From positions 1-7,186 of the forward strand of contig CAZOSF010000090.1 of assembly GCA_964582415.1 (NCBI GenBank): a stretch of 7,186 bases of DNA, given 5' to 3'. The stretch is from CAZOSF01 sp964582415. GTDB lineage: Bacteria > Bacteroidota > Bacteroidia > Flavobacteriales > Flavobacteriaceae. Positions 1 through 6,296 of the stretch are shown here, piece by piece. The notes under the pieces were generated by a model, which searched no databases, was not told the DNA's origin, and saw only the letters and a program-made list of their open reading frames with translations. The position numbers and the translations under genes were made by a program. The stretch's first letter is position 1, and every line of letters starts with the position of its first letter.

Positions 1-6
1 ATTCAG

Positions 7-37
7 ATGGGCCCGGTTAGCCGGGCTCATTTTTTTT
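7..37 (+). terminator. Rho-independent terminator of an upstream + strand gene
   Basis: A ten-pair stem has left arm 7-16 and right arm 21-30, closed by the tetraloop TTAG. The core GCCCGG/CCGGGC is perfect and there is one G-T wobble at 10/27. A run of T follows on the + strand (30-37). No A-tract lies to its left, so it would not work on the - strand and does not serve the repeat-protein gene at 150-758. It must end a + strand transcript that enters from outside the window. Confidence 0.85.
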
Positions 38-149
38 AAATAGCTCAAACTAGTGAATCCATCATACCTTAGGGAGGAAATGATCGGCTTTTAATTTTTT
101 ATAATTTGGGCATAAAGTCCAAAAGATTCACTCCTCAAAGGTAGTTGCG

Positions 150-758
150 TTAATTTTGAGACAGTGCCTTCACATGTGCATAAACCTTTACTCCATTGAA
201 TTCGGTTTCAACCTCTTCCTTAGACATTTTTACTCCCTTTACATCATTTACTTTTCCATCGGGAGAAACCGCAATGATAGTATACATAATAGGTTGCGAT
301 CGAATGGCGCGAAGATGTACAATATTACCCGACCTGCTGAACCCCTTTATGTCAATAAGTTCCCCATCCTCATCGATGGCCTTGACATCCAGAATAGTAC
401 CATCATCCATAATGGCTTTCACGGGATATAAAGGATCGTTTTTTACTACGATTAATTTAATGGCCACACGCTCCCCGTTAATTAAAGCTTTCACATCCAA
501 TAAACTGGTATCATCCGAGTCTTGAATGGCTTTGACATCGTAAATGGTGCCATCTTCACCAATGGCCTTAACTCGTAATAAGCCCCACTCCGGACTGTAG
601 GCCTTTACGTTCCAATAGGCGCCAAAAGGTCGATTTGTTTCAGGTTTATCTGGGTTATGGTTACCTTCATTTACAATTTGTGCTTGAAGTGCTGCGCTGC
701 TCACTTGGAGAAAAGCGAAAATGAGGGCGAAAGTCATGTGTGGTTTTATATTTTTCAT
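150..758 (-). CDS. Secreted 12-residue VKAI-repeat protein, function unknown
   Basis: This is a 202-residue protein of unknown function. Residues 1-27 form a signal peptide: a basic start with K2 and K5, a hydrophobic core around residues 8-19, and a probable cleavage after A-L-Q-A-Q. The mature part should therefore be exported to the periplasm or beyond. A linker rich in N, P and E (28-48) is followed by repeats of the form [V/I]-K-A-[I/L]-x-x-D-G-x-[I/L]-x-D. Units begin near residues 51, 63, 75, 89, 100, 113, 125, 137, 149, 161, 173 and 196, and most are exactly 12 apart. Units 100 and 161 are degenerate, and an insertion rich in K and E (177-188) precedes the last. The alternating hydrophobic pattern with D-G turns suggests short beta strands and hairpins. 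There is no catalytic motif and no cysteine. The start at M1 was chosen because M8 would remove the basic N-region. The gene stands alone, and the hairpin to its left faces the other way. I recall similar repeats in uncharacterised Bacteroidota proteins but cannot name a family. Confidence 0.85.
   Translation of the reverse strand: MKNIKPHMTFALIFAFLQVSSAALQAQIVNEGNHNPDKPETNRPFGAYWNVKAYSPEWGLLRVKAIGEDGTIYDVKAIQDSDDTSLLDVKALINGERVAIKLIVVKNDPLYPVKAIMDDGTILDVKAIDEDGELIDIKGFSRSGNIVHLRAIRSQPIMYTIIAVSPDGKVNDVKGVKMSKEEVETEFNGVKVYAHVKALSQN
162..608 (-). repeat. Coding region of about twelve 36-bp VKAI repeat units
   Basis: On the + strand the repeats appear as recurring forms of ATGGC(C/T)TTGACATC, for example near 378, 525 and 562. 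These are the reverse complement of codons for D-V-K-A-I. Period is mostly 36 bases, with deviations of 42, 33 and 39 around residues 75-113. Copies differ at many silent and non-silent positions, so the array has diverged. The conservation lies in the protein pattern rather than in the DNA. Confidence 0.75.
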
Positions 759-1113
759 GGCTATATACTTTAGTGAATGAATTTAGAACGGAATATTGGT
801 TTGGGAAATGAGCAGAATCAGTTTCAGGATTTACCTTTTGTGATTTCACGCACTTTCCATACACTATCCAAGCGGTATCCAAGCAGCTCGCATGAAGTTA
901 GGATGCGGTAAGCTGGTTTAAAGCAAACACTTATAAGGTGCTACACCAATAGTTTATAACCATTAGCTTATAATCATGGGATGCAATAGCGCGGAAGCTG
1001 GGTTTTCTCTGAGATTAGCTGAAAGATTGGGGTGCTGGTAAATGGCTATTTATGAAAGTCACTTTATTGAATAATTTGGAATATATTTAACTACAACCAT
1101 CACAAAATCCAAA
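759..1113. other. Gene-free stretch with short direct repeats and TTATAA motifs
   Basis: No convincing gene is visible in these 355 bases. The stretch must hold the start signals of both divergent neighbours. Visible structure: a 9-base direct repeat TATCCAAGC at 865-873 and 876-884; a 5-base inverted repeat CGCAT/ATGCG at 889-907; the 8-base palindrome CTTATAAG at 930-937; and a 14-base tandem duplication at 950-977. A weak candidate -7 element TAATTTG (1072-1078, one base shorter than the Bacteroidota consensus TAnnTTTG) lies about 35 bases before the lipoprotein start. Confidence 0.5.
950..977. repeat. 14-bp imperfect tandem duplication
   Basis: TAGTTTATAACCAT (950-963) is followed directly by TAGCTTATAATCAT (964-977). 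The copies match at 12 of 14 positions and both differences are T/C transitions. Each copy contains TTATAA, which also forms the centre of the palindrome at 930-937. This could be a replication-slippage product or a paired protein-binding site; the sequence does not decide. Confidence 0.55.
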
Positions 1114-1608
1114 ATGAAACTATTGCTACACACCGTTTTGATTCTTTTCTTTGCCTTTTCATGCGTTTCCTGCTCCGATGATGAAGATCCGGGTTTAGCA
1201 AACGACGATATTCCAGGCGCGTTAGTGGCCATCATCAATGGGGAGTCGTTCGATTTTCGCTACCAACCCAGGGCCTATACCGGAAACTCTGAAATCGGGG
1301 GGGTGGTCTACGAGGCCATCTCTATACACGGTAGCACCAACAATAATCTTACTAGGGAACTCGATATTTCTATCACAAATCCGGCTGTGGGCACTTTTGA
1401 GATTGAGGCCGATTTTTTAAATTTCATTCTTTTCCAGCAGTATTTTGAAGATGGTACAGGGGACGTGTTTAGCTCCACATCAGGGACGATTGTAGTGACC
1501 GAATACGGAAGCAGAATCAAGGGTTCTTTTAATGCAACGCTCTACAATTACGATGATGATATGGAAATCCCAATTTCAGGTACCTTCGATTTGAAAATAA
1601 CAGAATGA
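1114..1608 (+). CDS. Small lipoprotein, DUF6252-like
   Basis: This is a 164-residue predicted lipoprotein. A basic start (K2) and a hydrophobic stretch (residues 3-16) lead to C17 and C20. The likely lipidated residue is C20, because it is followed by S-D-D-E-D, the acidic stretch typical of Bacteroidota lipoproteins sent to the cell surface. The lipobox C-V-S-C is poor, and C17 (A-F-S-C) is the alternative. The mature part begins with A-L-V-A-I-I-N-G-E-S-F, followed by alternating beta-strand patterns and ends with G-T-I-V-V-T-E-Y, then I-K-G-S-F-N-A-T-L and I-S-G-T-F-D-L-K-I. That layout resembles the small flavobacterial lipoproteins grouped as DUF6252, recognised here by eye only. No enzyme motif is visible, so ligand or partner is unknown. 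It converges on the barrel gene with 15 bases between stops and no visible terminator. The start follows an A-rich stretch (CACAAAATCCAAA) rather than a Shine-Dalgarno site. Confidence 0.85.
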   Translation: MKLLLHTVLILFFAFSCVSCSDDEDPGLANDDIPGALVAIINGESFDFRYQPRAYTGNSEIGGVVYEAISIHGSTNNNLTRELDISITNPAVGTFEIEADFLNFILFQQYFEDGTGDVFSSTSGTIVVTEYGSRIKGSFNATLYNYDDDMEIPISGTFDLKITE

Positions 1609-1623
1609 AAGGTTTCTTTAATT

Positions 1624-2223
1624 TCAATAAAATGAATACCCTAGCGCCAATCCTCCCCAAATATTAACAGTTTCCTCAGACCACATGTTGGGGGCGGAAA
1701 AGTTGAATACTGGGCCTATGTTCAGTTTCATCATGAATCCGTTTTTCTGGACAGGTTTCAAGCGAATACCCACGGGCAGATAGGAGGCTACAAGATTGCC
1801 GGTTTCATGAGTGTCTGTAACAATGCCAAGAAATTCAGAATGATAATCTTCAGTGATGGAGGCGTACGTTATGGCTAACCCCATTTCGAAGGCCCACCTG
1901 TTTTCCCCGATGATATAATTTACTTCCACAGGCACTGAAAAGATCTTGCTCTTCGACTCGCTAGTTTCTAGAAGATAATCGGATGTACTAAACGATCCCA
2001 TCCCAATACCAATTCTCATACCCAAGCCATCGGAACGGCCTTTGTTAAAGCGCATGTCGAAATTAGCAGAAATAATTGCCAGACTACTACCTGCCAATTC
2101 GGCAAAGATAGATTTGTTTCGACCAGTATCACTCTTTTCGTGAGAGTGTGTTGTTGTTGAAAAAAGCACCAATAACACCAACAGTAAAGGATACAAAATC
2201 TGAGAGATTAATTTCCTTTTCAT
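1624..2223 (-). CDS. Small outer-membrane beta-barrel protein
   Basis: This is a 199-residue protein with a signal peptide: basic M-K-R-K, a long L/V core at residues 9-21, and probable cleavage around 25-28 near T-H-S-H. The remaining 170 or so residues alternate hydrophobic and polar residues as expected for a small, roughly 8-stranded barrel. Recognisable steps are F-A-E-L-A-G (40-45), I-S-A-N-F-D-M-R-F (51-59), G-L-G-M-R-I-G-I-G-M-G (66-76), V-P-V-E-V-N-Y, W-A-F-E-M-G-L and L-P-V-G-I-R-L-K-P. The C-terminus G-L-A-L-G-Y-S-F-Y ends in an aromatic residue, as expected for a BAM-recognised strand. This strand order matches a family of Bacteroidota barrels with no known function. It lacks an OmpA-like peptidoglycan-binding domain. 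The gene converges with the lipoprotein gene, and a barrel-lipoprotein partnership is possible but unsupported. ATG at 2221-2223 is the clear start because it gives a complete signal peptide. Confidence 0.85.
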   Translation of the reverse strand: MKRKLISQILYPLLLVLLVLFSTTTHSHEKSDTGRNKSIFAELAGSSLAIISANFDMRFNKGRSDGLGMRIGIGMGSFSTSDYLLETSESKSKIFSVPVEVNYIIGENRWAFEMGLAITYASITEDYHSEFLGIVTDTHETGNLVASYLPVGIRLKPVQKNGFMMKLNIGPVFNFSAPNMWSEETVNIWGGLALGYSFY

Positions 2224-2576
2224 CCTTATATGTGTTAAAAATTAATGTCAAATAACGGGTACTTTAAAACAGGTCAGTGGCATAAATTAAAACTCTATAA
2301 TTTACGATTTTTTCAGATTATTTGCAAGAATGCGGAGATACAATTTGCGGTTGCTAATCAAAGGTTCCAGTCAAAAAAGTAAACAGCTATACGCTTCCTA
2401 GTCCTTTTAACTTTGACTTTTAGAAAAGTTTCATTTCTATAAACATTCAGATTGATAGAGGCCTACACTTTCTGATAAAAGTCATAGATTAAAAAAGCGT
2501 TGGTAAGTAATTTATCCCATCGTTTTAAGATGTCTTAGGATGGCATATTCTATTGACGTTTTTCAGCAAATCGATT
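2224..2576. other. Divergent intergenic region between barrel and UspA genes
   Basis: I see no supported gene in these 353 bases, which must carry the promoters of both flanking genes. A perfect TAnnTTTG match lies at 2408-2415 on the + strand, overlapping the left arm of a weak 6-pair inverted repeat (AACTTT 2409-2414, AAAGTT 2425-2430). Two tiny open frames (2330-2401, 23 codons; 2540-2584, 14 codons) occur on the + strand, but neither has supporting context. Confidence 0.5.
2408..2415 (+). promoter_or_regulatory. Candidate Bacteroidota -7 promoter element for the UspA gene
   Basis: TAACTTTG matches the Bacteroidota sigma-ABfr -7 consensus TAnnTTTG at every fixed position. No clear -33 TTG lies 17-21 bases upstream; that region reads around AGCTATACGCTTCC. 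If used, it would give a 5' leader of roughly 155 bases before the ATG at 2577. An 8-base pattern with six fixed positions can occur by chance in AT-rich DNA. Confidence 0.3.
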
Positions 2577-3422
2577 ATGGTTAAGCGTATACTTTTACCC
2601 ACCGATTTTTCAGAAAATGCCTGGAAGGCGATTCACTATGCCCTTCGTTTGTTCCAGGACGAGGAATGCCATTTCATCTTACTGAATACGTATACGCCTA
2701 TTACCTATAGCTGGGAGGCCATTGATGCTGGCGCTATTCCTATAGAAATACTCGAGGAGATGAGAATACTTTCCGAAGATGGCCTGCAAGTAACTGGGAA
2801 AAGAATCCAAGAAGAATATCAAAATCCCAAACATACATTTTCTGAAAAATCCACCATAAACCCGCTTCCTTTGGAAATTCAGGATTTATTCGATCTTGAT
2901 GCCATCGACTGGGTTGTTATGGGAACTCAAGGCGCTACAGGTGTCAAAAGGGTATTGTTCGGCTCCAATACTGTTCGCGTACTCGATACTGCCCAATGTC
3001 CAGTGATGGCCATCCCAAGTGTATTTTCTTTCGACACACTCCAAGAAATACTGTTTCCTTCCGACTTTAAAATCAACTTCAACCATGAACAGTTGCAACC
3101 ATTGTTGGAGTTGGCAAAACGTCATGGAGCAACCCTAAATATTCTTCATGTGATGGAAAAAGGGGGATTAAGCCAGGAACAACAGAAAAACAAAGAGGTA
3201 TTGGAGGGCTTGCTCAAAGGGATCCCTAATCGCTTTCATGAGATGCCCTATCAAACCTTGCCAGAGGCAGTCACAGAATTTGAACGTGGCCTCAAGGTGG
3301 ATCTATTGGTACTCTTCAATAATAAACACTCCTTTATTACCAACCTATTTTTTAGTTCCACCCTTCACCGCATCGGTTTTCACCTTACCACTCCTTTGTT
3401 GGTCATGCCTAAAGAAGCTTGA
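2577..3422 (+). CDS. Tandem-domain universal stress protein (UspA family)
   Basis: This 281-residue cytoplasmic protein has two UspA-type domains, at about residues 1-147 and 155-281. Such proteins bind ATP or act as sensors in stress and growth arrest; the exact role here is unknown. Domain 1 begins with the typical V-K-R-I-L-L-P-T-D-F-S-E-N-A and carries the ATP-binding pattern G-x2-G-x9-G-S at G116, G119, G129 and S130, followed by C-P-V-M-A-I-P. Domain 2 opens with I-L-F-P-S-D-F-K and ends with T-T-P-L-L-V-M-P, but the glycine motif is missing, so it probably does not bind ATP the same way. The frame stays open upstream to a TTG at 2553. ATG at 2577 is preferred because family members start two or three residues before R-I-L-x-P-T-D-F-S. 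There is no Shine-Dalgarno site; AGGA at 2537-2540 is too far from this ATG. The stop lies 22 bases from that of the convergent exonuclease gene. Confidence 0.93.
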   Translation: MVKRILLPTDFSENAWKAIHYALRLFQDEECHFILLNTYTPITYSWEAIDAGAIPIEILEEMRILSEDGLQVTGKRIQEEYQNPKHTFSEKSTINPLPLEIQDLFDLDAIDWVVMGTQGATGVKRVLFGSNTVRVLDTAQCPVMAIPSVFSFDTLQEILFPSDFKINFNHEQLQPLLELAKRHGATLNILHVMEKGGLSQEQQKNKEVLEGLLKGIPNRFHEMPYQTLPEAVTEFERGLKVDLLVLFNNKHSFITNLFFSSTLHRIGFHLTTPLLVMPKEA

Positions 3423-3444
3423 CGGCTATTTAAGATTATCGAAC

Positions 3445-4212
3445 CTAATCCTTGATTTCAAGACATATCGGACAATGGTCGGAGCCCATATATTCGGATA
3501 GGATTTTAATACGTTTCACTTGGGGTACCAGGGAAGCGCTAATCAAAAAATAATCGAGACGCCACCCGATATTCTTTGCTCTCGAATTGAATCTATAACT
3601 CCAATAGGTGTAGGCCACTTTATCGGGATGCAAGTGCCTGAAAACATCCACCAAACCAGCTTGTAAAAAATTCGTCATCCCATCGATTTCCACCTGGGTA
3701 TAACCCGCTGTTTTGTTATAATTCGCTTTGTCGTTTTTCAAGTCAATTGGCTGATGGGCCACATTGAAATCCCCGCAGGCAATCACAGGTTTGGATTGTT
3801 CAAGATGCTTCAGATATTTTAGAAAATCCGCATCCCACTTTTGTCGGTAGTCCAATCGTACCAGACCTTGACCAGAATTTGGCACGTATACATTCACCAA
3901 ATAGAATTCGGGAAATTCGGTACACAATACCCTGCCTTCCTCATCGTGTTCGGGAATGCCCATGTTGAAGGTTACATTTGCCGGCTTTTTTTTAGAGAGG
4001 GTAGAAACACCGGAATATCCCTTTCGGTCGGCCGAGTTAACAAAAACTTGAAAGGAATTGACGGTGGAAAGGGCTTCCTCCACTTCATGGTCCTGTGCCT
4101 TGGTCTCCTGTAGGCACAATATGTCGGGGTCTAATTCACGAATAGCGTCGGCAAAACCTTTATTTTGAATGGCCCGTATACCATTCACGTTCCATGAGAT
4201 GATTTTAGTCAT
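3445..4212 (-). CDS. xthA: Exodeoxyribonuclease III / class II AP endonuclease
   Basis: This 255-residue enzyme of the endonuclease/exonuclease/phosphatase fold cuts DNA 5' to abasic sites. In this family it also removes 3'-blocking groups and degrades 3' ends of duplex DNA, in base-excision repair in the cytoplasm, using a divalent metal. All family residues are visible: N8 and N10 in S-W-N-V-N-G-I-R-A, the metal ligand E36 in L-Q-E-T-K, Y109 in V-Y-V-P-N, D148 and N150 in G-D-F-N-V-A-H, W204-Y206-R207, D220 in R-L-D-Y-F-L-I, and D245-H246 in G-S-D-H-C-P-I. The length is normal for bacterial members. The very conserved W-N-V-N-G-I-R-A so close to the N-terminus fixes the ATG at 4210-4212. 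It is divergent from the phosphatidyltransferase gene with 84 bases between starts. Some bacteria call this type exoA. There is no signal peptide and nothing is truncated. Confidence 0.96.
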   Translation of the reverse strand: MTKIISWNVNGIRAIQNKGFADAIRELDPDILCLQETKAQDHEVEEALSTVNSFQVFVNSADRKGYSGVSTLSKKKPANVTFNMGIPEHDEEGRVLCTEFPEFYLVNVYVPNSGQGLVRLDYRQKWDADFLKYLKHLEQSKPVIACGDFNVAHQPIDLKNDKANYNKTAGYTQVEIDGMTNFLQAGLVDVFRHLHPDKVAYTYWSYRFNSRAKNIGWRLDYFLISASLVPQVKRIKILSEYMGSDHCPICLEIKD

Positions 4213-4296
4213 TCTTGAACACTACTTTAGGGGTTACATTTACTTGAAATATACAATAAACGTATCGTATAGGATATCGATTTCTGAAATAGTCAC

Positions 4297-4890
4297 GTGT
4301 TTACTTTCAAAAATTTCAATATTGCTGATTGGTTTTCGTTCTATCGGATTTTTGCGGCACCTTTTTTATTGGTGTTGATCTGGCTAGATCATCGCTTGCT
4401 ATTTACGTGGTTATTGATGATTAGCTTTCTCACCGATGCTATCGATGGCCGGTTGGCCCGAAAGTATAAAATGACCAGTCCAAGGGGGTCTCAACTGGAT
4501 TCAATGGGCGATCAGCTTACCATAGTGGTTGGGCTCGTTGGTATGTATTTTTTCCGAACCGAATTTATACACAAAAACCTTCTTCTGATCATCATCGTGT
4601 TCATTCCTTATTTTGTGCAAATGATTTTGGCCTTTTTGAAATACGGAAAGGCTACGGCTTTCCATACCTATTTGGCGAAACTGTCTGCAGTACTTCAGGG
4701 CGTCTTTATTATATGGTCATTGTTCTTTCATCCGGTAAATGGTTTTTTCTATGTAATGATCGCCTTTAGTTTGCTTGAGACCATAGAGGAAATCACCTTG
4801 ATATTCATGTATGACAATTGGGCCCCCGATGTAAAAGGCATCTATTGGGCTTACAAAGATAAAAGGCGGGTAAAAAAACGTGAGGGATGA
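4297..4890 (+). CDS. CDP-alcohol phosphatidyltransferase (PgsA-like)
   Basis: This 197-residue integral membrane enzyme transfers a phosphatidyl group from CDP-diacylglycerol to an alcohol in the inner membrane. The signature D-x2-D-G-x2-A-R-x8-G-x3-D-x3-D is complete: D47, D50, G51, A54, R55, G64, D68 and D72. The four aspartates bind metal and the catalytic residue. About six hydrophobic segments can be drawn (near 18-30, 34-46, 73-86, 92-113, 128-142, 146-162), the family number. The N-terminal N-I-A-D-W-F-S-F-Y-R-I-F resembles the PgsA start N-I-P-N-x-L-T-x-x-R. However, D-S-M-G-D-Q replaces the usual D-P-x-A-D-K, so the acceptor alcohol (glycerol-3-phosphate, inositol phosphate or another) cannot be read from sequence. 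The start is GTG at 4297: an in-frame TGA lies at 4285-4287 and no ATG occurs before the first membrane segment. The last four bases (ATGA) overlap the phosphoesterase gene, implying one transcript and coupled translation. Confidence 0.92.
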   Translation: MFTFKNFNIADWFSFYRIFAAPFLLVLIWLDHRLLFTWLLMISFLTDAIDGRLARKYKMTSPRGSQLDSMGDQLTIVVGLVGMYFFRTEFIHKNLLLIIIVFIPYFVQMILAFLKYGKATAFHTYLAKLSAVLQGVFIIWSLFFHPVNGFFYVMIAFSLLETIEEITLIFMYDNWAPDVKGIYWAYKDKRRVKKREG

Positions 4891-6098
4891 GATCGTTTTC
4901 ATTAGGAACCATTTTGCTGCTGTGTCTTGTGCTTCTTGTCGTAGACATCCTAGCCTTTTATTGGCTGCAATCGATTACCCAACTTCTGGGATCTCCATTT
5001 TTGGAGGGAATAATTAATATTCTTTTTTGGCTTTTCACCATCGGATTGATTGTCTCCATTGTTCTGCTTAAAATACGAATGGATGATATTGATCCGGTGA
5101 GAAAACACTTGTGGATTTCCTCATTTTATGGTCTAACGGTATCTTCTTTTATTCCTAAGGTGGTATTTGTTATCATTATATCTACCCTCTATTTTACCAA
5201 CCAACTTCTCACGAAATCGGAATCATTGGTACTCATTCCCCTTGTTGGACTCCTCTCGGGATTTCTACCATTTTGTGCTATTCTATACGGAATTTTTAAG
5301 TCGGCTTACCGCTTTAAGGTATATCATCATACACTTTCTTTTGAGAAGTTACCGAAGGCTTTTAAAGGGTTGCGCATTGTCCAATTATCCGATATCCACC
5401 TGGGAAGTTTCAATTATCGTTATCACCTTTTGGAACGGGCCATTGAAAAGGTGAACCATTTAAGACCCGATTACATTTTTATTACCGGTGATCTGATCAA
5501 TAATTTCAGTTGGGAATTAAAGGGCTGGGATTTGGTTTTTGAGAAATTGGCAGCAAAGAAGGGTAAGATGGCCATTTTGGGGAATCATGACTATGGAGAT
5601 TACAGCAAGTGGAATTCCCAGGAGGAAAAAGAAGCTAATTTTGAAGCGTTGAAACACTTCTATAGGGAAATCGGTTTTGATCTATTGCTGAACAAATCCG
5701 TCTTACTAAGGGAAGAAGGTGAAGGGATCGCCTTAATCGGCGTTGAAAACTGGGGAAAACCGCCTTTCAAAAGATATGGAGATTTAGAGAAAGCCATGGA
5801 AGAGGTTAAAGATATCCCATTTAAGATCCTCCTGTCGCACGATCCCACGCATTGGGAGGAAGAGGTGCTGAAGACTACCGATATAGCCCTGACTTTTTCC
5901 GGGCATACCCATGGAATGCAATCGGCGTTTCAATACCGAAATTTTCAATGGAGCCCCATTAAATTTAAGTACAAACATTGGGCGGGTTTGTATGAAAAAT
6001 GGGGGCAGTATTTGTATGTAAACAGGGGGCTCGGCTGGTTGGGATTCCCTGGAAGAATAGGAATGCGTCCAGAAATTACCTTACTGGAGCTTCACTAA
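4887..6098 (+). CDS. Membrane-anchored calcineurin-like metallophosphoesterase
   Basis: This 403-residue protein has an N-terminal membrane part and a C-terminal phosphoesterase domain. Hydrophobic segments lie near residues 6-27, 42-61, 88-104 and 113-137. Positive residues in the 62-74 loop and after residue 137 suggest that both termini, and so the catalytic domain, face the cytoplasm. The dinuclear-metal motifs come in family order: D169 and H171 in L-S-D-I-H-L-G, G-D (201-202) in I-T-G-D-L, G-N-H-D (232-235), H318 in L-L-S-H-D-P, and G-H-T-H-G (339-343). The C-terminal part with Y-V-N-R-G-L-G and R-P-E-I-T-L-L-E-L is typical of the YkuE/YaeI-like branch, whose members include lipid-linked phosphoesterases. 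The start overlaps the transferase stop (ATGA), preceded by GTGAGGG. Substrate is unknown; the operon hints at a phospholipid intermediate. No terminator with a T-tract follows the stop. Confidence 0.93.
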   Translation: MRSFSLGTILLLCLVLLVVDILAFYWLQSITQLLGSPFLEGIINILFWLFTIGLIVSIVLLKIRMDDIDPVRKHLWISSFYGLTVSSFIPKVVFVIIISTLYFTNQLLTKSESLVLIPLVGLLSGFLPFCAILYGIFKSAYRFKVYHHTLSFEKLPKAFKGLRIVQLSDIHLGSFNYRYHLLERAIEKVNHLRPDYIFITGDLINNFSWELKGWDLVFEKLAAKKGKMAILGNHDYGDYSKWNSQEEKEANFEALKHFYREIGFDLLLNKSVLLREEGEGIALIGVENWGKPPFKRYGDLEKAMEEVKDIPFKILLSHDPTHWEEEVLKTTDIALTFSGHTHGMQSAFQYRNFQWSPIKFKYKHWAGLYEKWGQYLYVNRGLGWLGFPGRIGMRPEITLLELH

Positions 6099-6253
6099 AA
6101 TTGCATCTCCTTGCCGTACTTTGTACAACCCAGTCCACATTTCTGAAGAGGTGAAAAAAACCATATAAGTTAGTGAAAATTTTGCCGCTATGCAATGAAT
6201 TTCGTTCTGCTATTCCTTATAGATTATCCTTACATTCTTGCACCCCTAAAAAT

Positions 6254-6286
6254 CTGTAATAATGAAATTTGGTTACTTCATTACAG
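6254..6286. repeat. Imperfect inverted repeat (10-pair stem with 3-base bulge)
   Basis: Left arm CTGTAATAATGAA (6254-6266) pairs with TTCATTACAG (6277-6286), leaving TAA unpaired on the left and a 10-base loop. No T-tract follows in either direction, so it is not a standard terminator. It could be an operator or a chance structure in AT-rich DNA. Confidence 0.35.
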
Positions 6287-6296
6287 GTCAGTTCCC

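Noticed and set aside
52..132. 8-base inverted repeat AGTGAATC/GATTCACT (52-59 and 125-132)
   Set aside because: The arms are 65 bases apart in AT-rich DNA and no T-tract follows. Not convincing as a terminator of the repeat-protein gene.
667..882. 71-codon - strand frame overlapping the start of the repeat-protein gene
   Set aside because: It overlaps the signal-peptide coding region in another frame and shows no domain or signal pattern.
967..1050. 28-codon - strand frame without a start, containing Y-Q-H-P-N-L-S-A-N-L
   Set aside because: Considered as a second gene relic, but it lacks a start and looks less protein-like than the fragment at 6297-6395; such lengths are common by chance.
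2330..2401. 23-codon + strand frame in the barrel-UspA gap
   Set aside because: Short, no supporting context, low-complexity residues and no recognisable similarity.
2553..2576. TTG-initiated 8-residue extension of the UspA protein
   Set aside because: The family begins directly before R-I-L-x-P-T-D-F-S, and an ATG sits at the expected place, so the extension is probably untranslated.
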